From positions 1-64,000 of the forward strand of contig JAIXMO010000024.1 in assembly GCA_025677825.1 (NCBI GenBank): 64,000 bases of DNA. Reading direction: 5' to 3'. The notes below the pieces were generated by a model. It made no database searches and was not told the DNA's origin. It saw nothing but the letters and a program-made list of their open reading frames with translations. Shown piece after piece: positions 61,400 to 64,000 of the stretch. The position numbers were made by a program, and so were the translations under genes. Source of the stretch: Helicostylum pulchrum. Lineage: Eukaryota > Mucoromycota > Mucoromycetes > Mucorales > Mucoraceae. How positions within the stretch are numbered: the stretch's first letter is position 1; each line of letters starts with the position of its first letter.

Positions 61400-61610
61400 A
61401 ACCCAAATATCATGATACAAAGATGTAGCTGTCTCCCAGAAAGTAAAACCCTGCATACTAGCAGATGTGCATGGCTCCTACAGTTTAAGGAACACTTTGA
61501 AGTATTTGTACTTATGGAAAAAACATATATTACAATTGTCAGCAAAAGTTATTAGCGCACTATATTCTAATAAAAGAAAGTGCGACTTGATTGAAACTTG
61601 TGAACAAGAT
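61400..61610 (+). pseudogene. Relic of the PD-(D/E)XK-like nuclease 3' exon
   Basis: Matches the opposite strand of 56.64-56.85 kb: ATGATACAAAGATGTAGCTG corresponds to the QMFWYKDDLVSHKV segment, and TTGAAGTATTTGTACTTATG with ATTACAATTGTCAGCAAAAG to the LKYMYLWKKHLLQLSAK helix. After CTATTCTAATAAAAGAAAGT it diverges from the chimeric copies, so it probably carries the ancestral nuclease 3' end. It is broken by stops. Confidence 0.65.
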
Positions 61611-61797
61611 GACAGCCATCCTCCCTAGTTTATTTACTGATGTCTTTATGGCTCCTCATAGAACGACAAAAAAATAAAATAAAATAAAATTACCTGATGT
61701 GCTTCAAGTGTCTTTAGTTTTTTCGTGTAGTGATTTTGGTCATTATAAGTAATTTAAAAGTACAATATTCTTTAACATTAACATCAAATATTTAAGC

Positions 61798-61962
61798 GGT
61801 CTTCGCATAGTCAATGAGCGTTTGTTTTTTTTATGAACGTTCATTTTTAGACATCCTTTTAGGGAACCCCTGTCTACCCTGCTTGAGAGTCGGATTGACG
61901 GATTAAATTTTATAAAAAACAAACATTCATAAAAAAAACCGAACGTTCATTATGTGAAGACC
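61798..61962. mobile_element. Short MITE, family B (165 bp, long inverted repeats)
   Basis: Starts GGTCTTCGCATAGTCAATGA and ends with the inverse of GGTCTTCACATAATGAACGT. The arms extend about 50 bp each (including TTTTTTTTATGAACGTTC) around a short unique centre (CTTTTAGGGAACCCCTGTCT). Non-coding. No second copy in the window. Confidence 0.75.
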
Positions 61963-62369
61963 TAGTGAGAAACTTACTATTTTAGATTTTTATAGTTCTC
62001 CAAAAAAAACAATCGTTACCTTTCCCAAAGTCTTAATTCCACAAGTCTACCTCCACTTATCTAAGGATGCACGATTAAAGTTACCTCTATACATATATAA
62101 AAGTGTATTTAATTTCATGAAAGCAATATATCAACGTTAAAAAATGTTGTTACACGTAGGAAGGAACGAGTCACTTTACTCTTTCACTCCAAAAAAAAAA
62201 AAAAAAAAAAAAGTCCAAGTCGTATGTGGTTACTCTTTTATGTGCGCTCTGACCTCTTTCGCTATCAAAGGTACAATTTGTATGTAAGACGAATTGCCAT
62301 GCACCTTTTTTATATTTATTATTATTTGTTATTTATGCAACATCCAAAATATTAGGTAATATTATGTAA
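61963..62369. other. AT-rich spacer
   Basis: It contains an A21-type run near 62191-62211 and no gene. Confidence 0.4.
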
Positions 62370-62765
62370 CTACTGATAAACTAGATTAACTTTAGGCTCT
62401 GTACACTTTTGGGTATGAAAAATACCAACAATAGGCGAATCAGCCGAAGCCATATTCCTTGTAAAAATAACATTAGGCAACACTATCTTTCTTTTTTTAA
62501 TTGTATTTGATATCACTGTATCCACTTTTCTGGTACGTTTTAACTCTTGCTGAATTTCTTTATTAGCGGGTTGCTTTGAATACAGTGGTGAAAACCTTTC
62601 TTCCTTTTCTATTTGCGAGTCTTTTCCAAATACGTCAAATTCGTTGCCTTGGTATACTTTGTAGGAACTGTTAATCATTTTTCTTTTATCCAGTTTAGTT
62701 AGCTCATCGTTGTCCACATTGAGTCTATAAATGTCGACTAAATGTCTTTCTCTCTTTTTCCACAT
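62370..62765 (-). CDS. Small basic protein, hypothetical
   Basis: Intronless 131-codon frame with a good ATG (62765) and TAA at 62370. Rich in Lys/Arg/Glu (MWKKRERHLVDIYRLNVDND, later ELKRTRKVDTVISNTIKKRK), with a possible nuclear localisation stretch (IKKRKIVLP). No domain is recognised. It lies 88 bp downstream of the RAB3GAP1 stop codon on the same strand. Confidence 0.5.
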   Translation of the reverse strand: MWKKRERHLVDIYRLNVDNDELTKLDKRKMINSSYKVYQGNEFDVFGKDSQIEKEERFSPLYSKQPANKEIQQELKRTRKVDTVISNTIKKRKIVLPNVIFTRNMASADSPIVGIFHTQKCTEPKVNLVYQ

Positions 62766-62853
62766 TTACTTTCAAAAGAGAAAAAAAAAAATTTAAAAAA
62801 AGAGGAAAATAATTGGGTACAAAAAAAAGTTATATATTATTATAATTATTATT

Positions 62854-63552
62854 TTAGCAGTACAATGCGTCTGTTGTTTGCATGTCTAATATTCTTATCT
62901 CATTATCTTTTATAATAGCGTATTGTCTTTGCGGTAACACTCTACCCTCTGTTGTCAAATCTTTACAGTCGCTATATAATATATATTCTCTGAAAGAAGG
63001 TTTGGATATCACCCCATCTACAAGAAAAATATAAGTATTCTTGCTCACCTCCCAAATCTAAAAATAAGATACTTACGGTCATTTCTAAATAATTGAAACA
63101 CAGCAGACCTTTCTTCACCTTCCTTTACAATTGCTTGATCATGAAATAATAATTGATCTACTAGATCATACTGTCCCGGTAACTATAAAATAGAATATAA
63201 GTACAGCTTACACACACACTTTATATTCAATTACCTTGCGTAGTAAAGAAATAGCATAACACATGATGGATTCTTGTCGACGTATAGTCTGAATCGTACT
63301 ATCAAATGTTCTCTTTCCATGACTAAAAAAACCAAAATACACGTTAAAAAAAAAATTGCAATACATTATGCTACTATAGCTTACCGTAAATCATCCCAAG
63401 GGAATCCTGCTAAATCAGTACCTAAGCGTGACAACCCATTTGCAACATGCTTACTATATTTAGCAATTGGATGTGTAGAAAGTGCATCATATGATATCAG
63501 ACCTAGAGTAGGCAGCATCCTACAAAAAAAAAAACAAACAAATAAATCTCAT

Positions 63553-63586
<34 letters not shown>

Positions 63587-64000
63587 TTTTTTTTTTTTTT
63601 TGCTATCTAGAACTTACATTGAAAAAAGCTCATAAACAGAAGTTGTCTCTAAGAAATATAACCCTTTTTCAGCTTCCACAGATATATTAAACAAAGGCTT
63701 TTGACGATAACAAGGTATTCTTTTTGAACACTTCCAAAGTTCCTGCCAAATATTACTTGGTTCCGACATACGTGTACTTAGACGCCCACCTTGTTCATCA
63801 TCAGCAATCCAATCTCGAGGTGAATGCCAACGCACAAAGTCTTCTAAACAAGCAAACGGGTTCGCTGCTTTAAACGCTTGCATGTCAGAGTACAATTGAG
63901 CAGACTGTAATTTAGCTCGTTGATGTGTTGCTATGGTAGAAGTACCCAAACTTTCAAATACATCTGCTTGTTCGTTAATCATATCCTCTGTCATAAACCC
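62854..64000 (-). CDS. RAB3GAP1: Rab3 GTPase-activating protein catalytic subunit, C-terminal part
   Basis: Partial: the 5' side lies beyond the right edge. Exons on the minus strand: MTEDMINEQADVFESLGTST, then QRAKLQSAQLYSDMQAFKAA and ANPFACLEDFVRWHSPRDWI, the hallmark of Rab3GAP1 (EDFVRW.SPRD). Later come MLPTLGLISYDALSTHPIAK, HGKRTFDSTIQTIRRQESIM, LPGQYDLVDQLLFHDQAIVK and the last exon ending TDALYC at 62854. Family proteins form a heterodimer with Rab3GAP2 and act on Rab GTPases (exchange for Rab18, GAP for Rab3) in ER, lipid-droplet and autophagy control. Introns are short; one carries a CA/T microsatellite. Confidence 0.9.
63555..63601. repeat. (CA)n-(T)n microsatellite in a RAB3GAP1 intron
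   Basis: About 15 CA units followed by about 16 T, inside an intron of the minus-strand gene (reads A-run then TG repeat, ahead of the next exon). Confidence 0.9.

Noticed and set aside
63555..63601. CRISPR-like or telomeric repeat
   Set aside because: A simple CA/T microsatellite in an intron; no CRISPR array or telomere repeat exists in the window.

Overview
This window reads as nuclear DNA of an early-diverging, AT-rich filamentous fungus, most likely Mucoromycota (Mucorales-like). The reasons are the many short GT-AG introns (about 45-110 nt), the T/A-tract-rich spacers, fungal housekeeping genes (NSUN5/RCM1, VPS27, DPM1, ferric reductase, long-chain acyl-CoA synthetase, RAB3GAP1) and a divergent Hsp70-like gene of the kind expanded in this lineage. 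There is no operon structure. All calls come from reading the sequence; no database search was run, so family assignments rest on recognised motifs.

Layout. 1-8.1 kb: edge of an unknown gene (-), a 415-bp inverted-repeat element, an aquaglyceroporin (+), NSUN5/RCM1 (+) and the ESCRT-0 subunit VPS27 (+). 8.1-19.6 kb: an accessory island with decayed genes, two blocks sharing a 5' splice architecture, a PD-(D/E)XK-like nuclease relic, a LINE C-terminal relic, pieces of the inverted-repeat family, one apparently intact unknown gene (14.7-15.7 kb) and a small membrane-tailed ORF. 19.7-28.2 kb: FAM210/DUF1279 mitochondrial protein (-), a divergent ribose-5-phosphate isomerase (+), an Old Yellow Enzyme with a changed active site (-) and a large DDB1/SF3b130/CPSF160-superfamily gene (-). 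28.2-30.5 kb is a long non-coding stretch. 30.5-35.8 kb: ferric-reductase-like flavocytochrome (+), DPM1 (+) and a multi-pass membrane protein (-). 35.9-38.1 kb: an unknown spliced gene (-), an 18S rRNA fragment and a second full copy of the inverted-repeat element. 38.3-45.1 kb: Hsp70-like gene (+) and acyl-CoA synthetase (+). 45.1-47.8 kb: Helitron helicase relic and unexplained DNA. 47.8-54.3 kb: F-box/WD40-like gene (+), a disordered protein with PAM2-like motifs (-) and a GDSL phospholipase B (-). 54.3-62.3 kb: a second accessory island. 62.4-64 kb: a small unknown gene (-) and the 3' part of RAB3GAP1 (-), which leaves the right edge.

The most notable region is 55.5-58.4 kb (-). It holds the RuvC and zinc-finger half of a Fanzor (eukaryotic TnpB-like RNA-guided nuclease), carrying one in-frame TGA, joined head-to-tail to the 3' end of a PD-(D/E)XK-like nuclease gene. 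The same junction recurs in a relic at 18.9-19.3 kb, so the chimeric unit was copied after it formed. Other nuclease-family relics lie at 10.1-11.3 and 61.4-61.6 kb. Together with inverted-repeat elements, LINE, Helitron and rDNA fragments, this shows two transposon-worked islands set between conserved housekeeping blocks.
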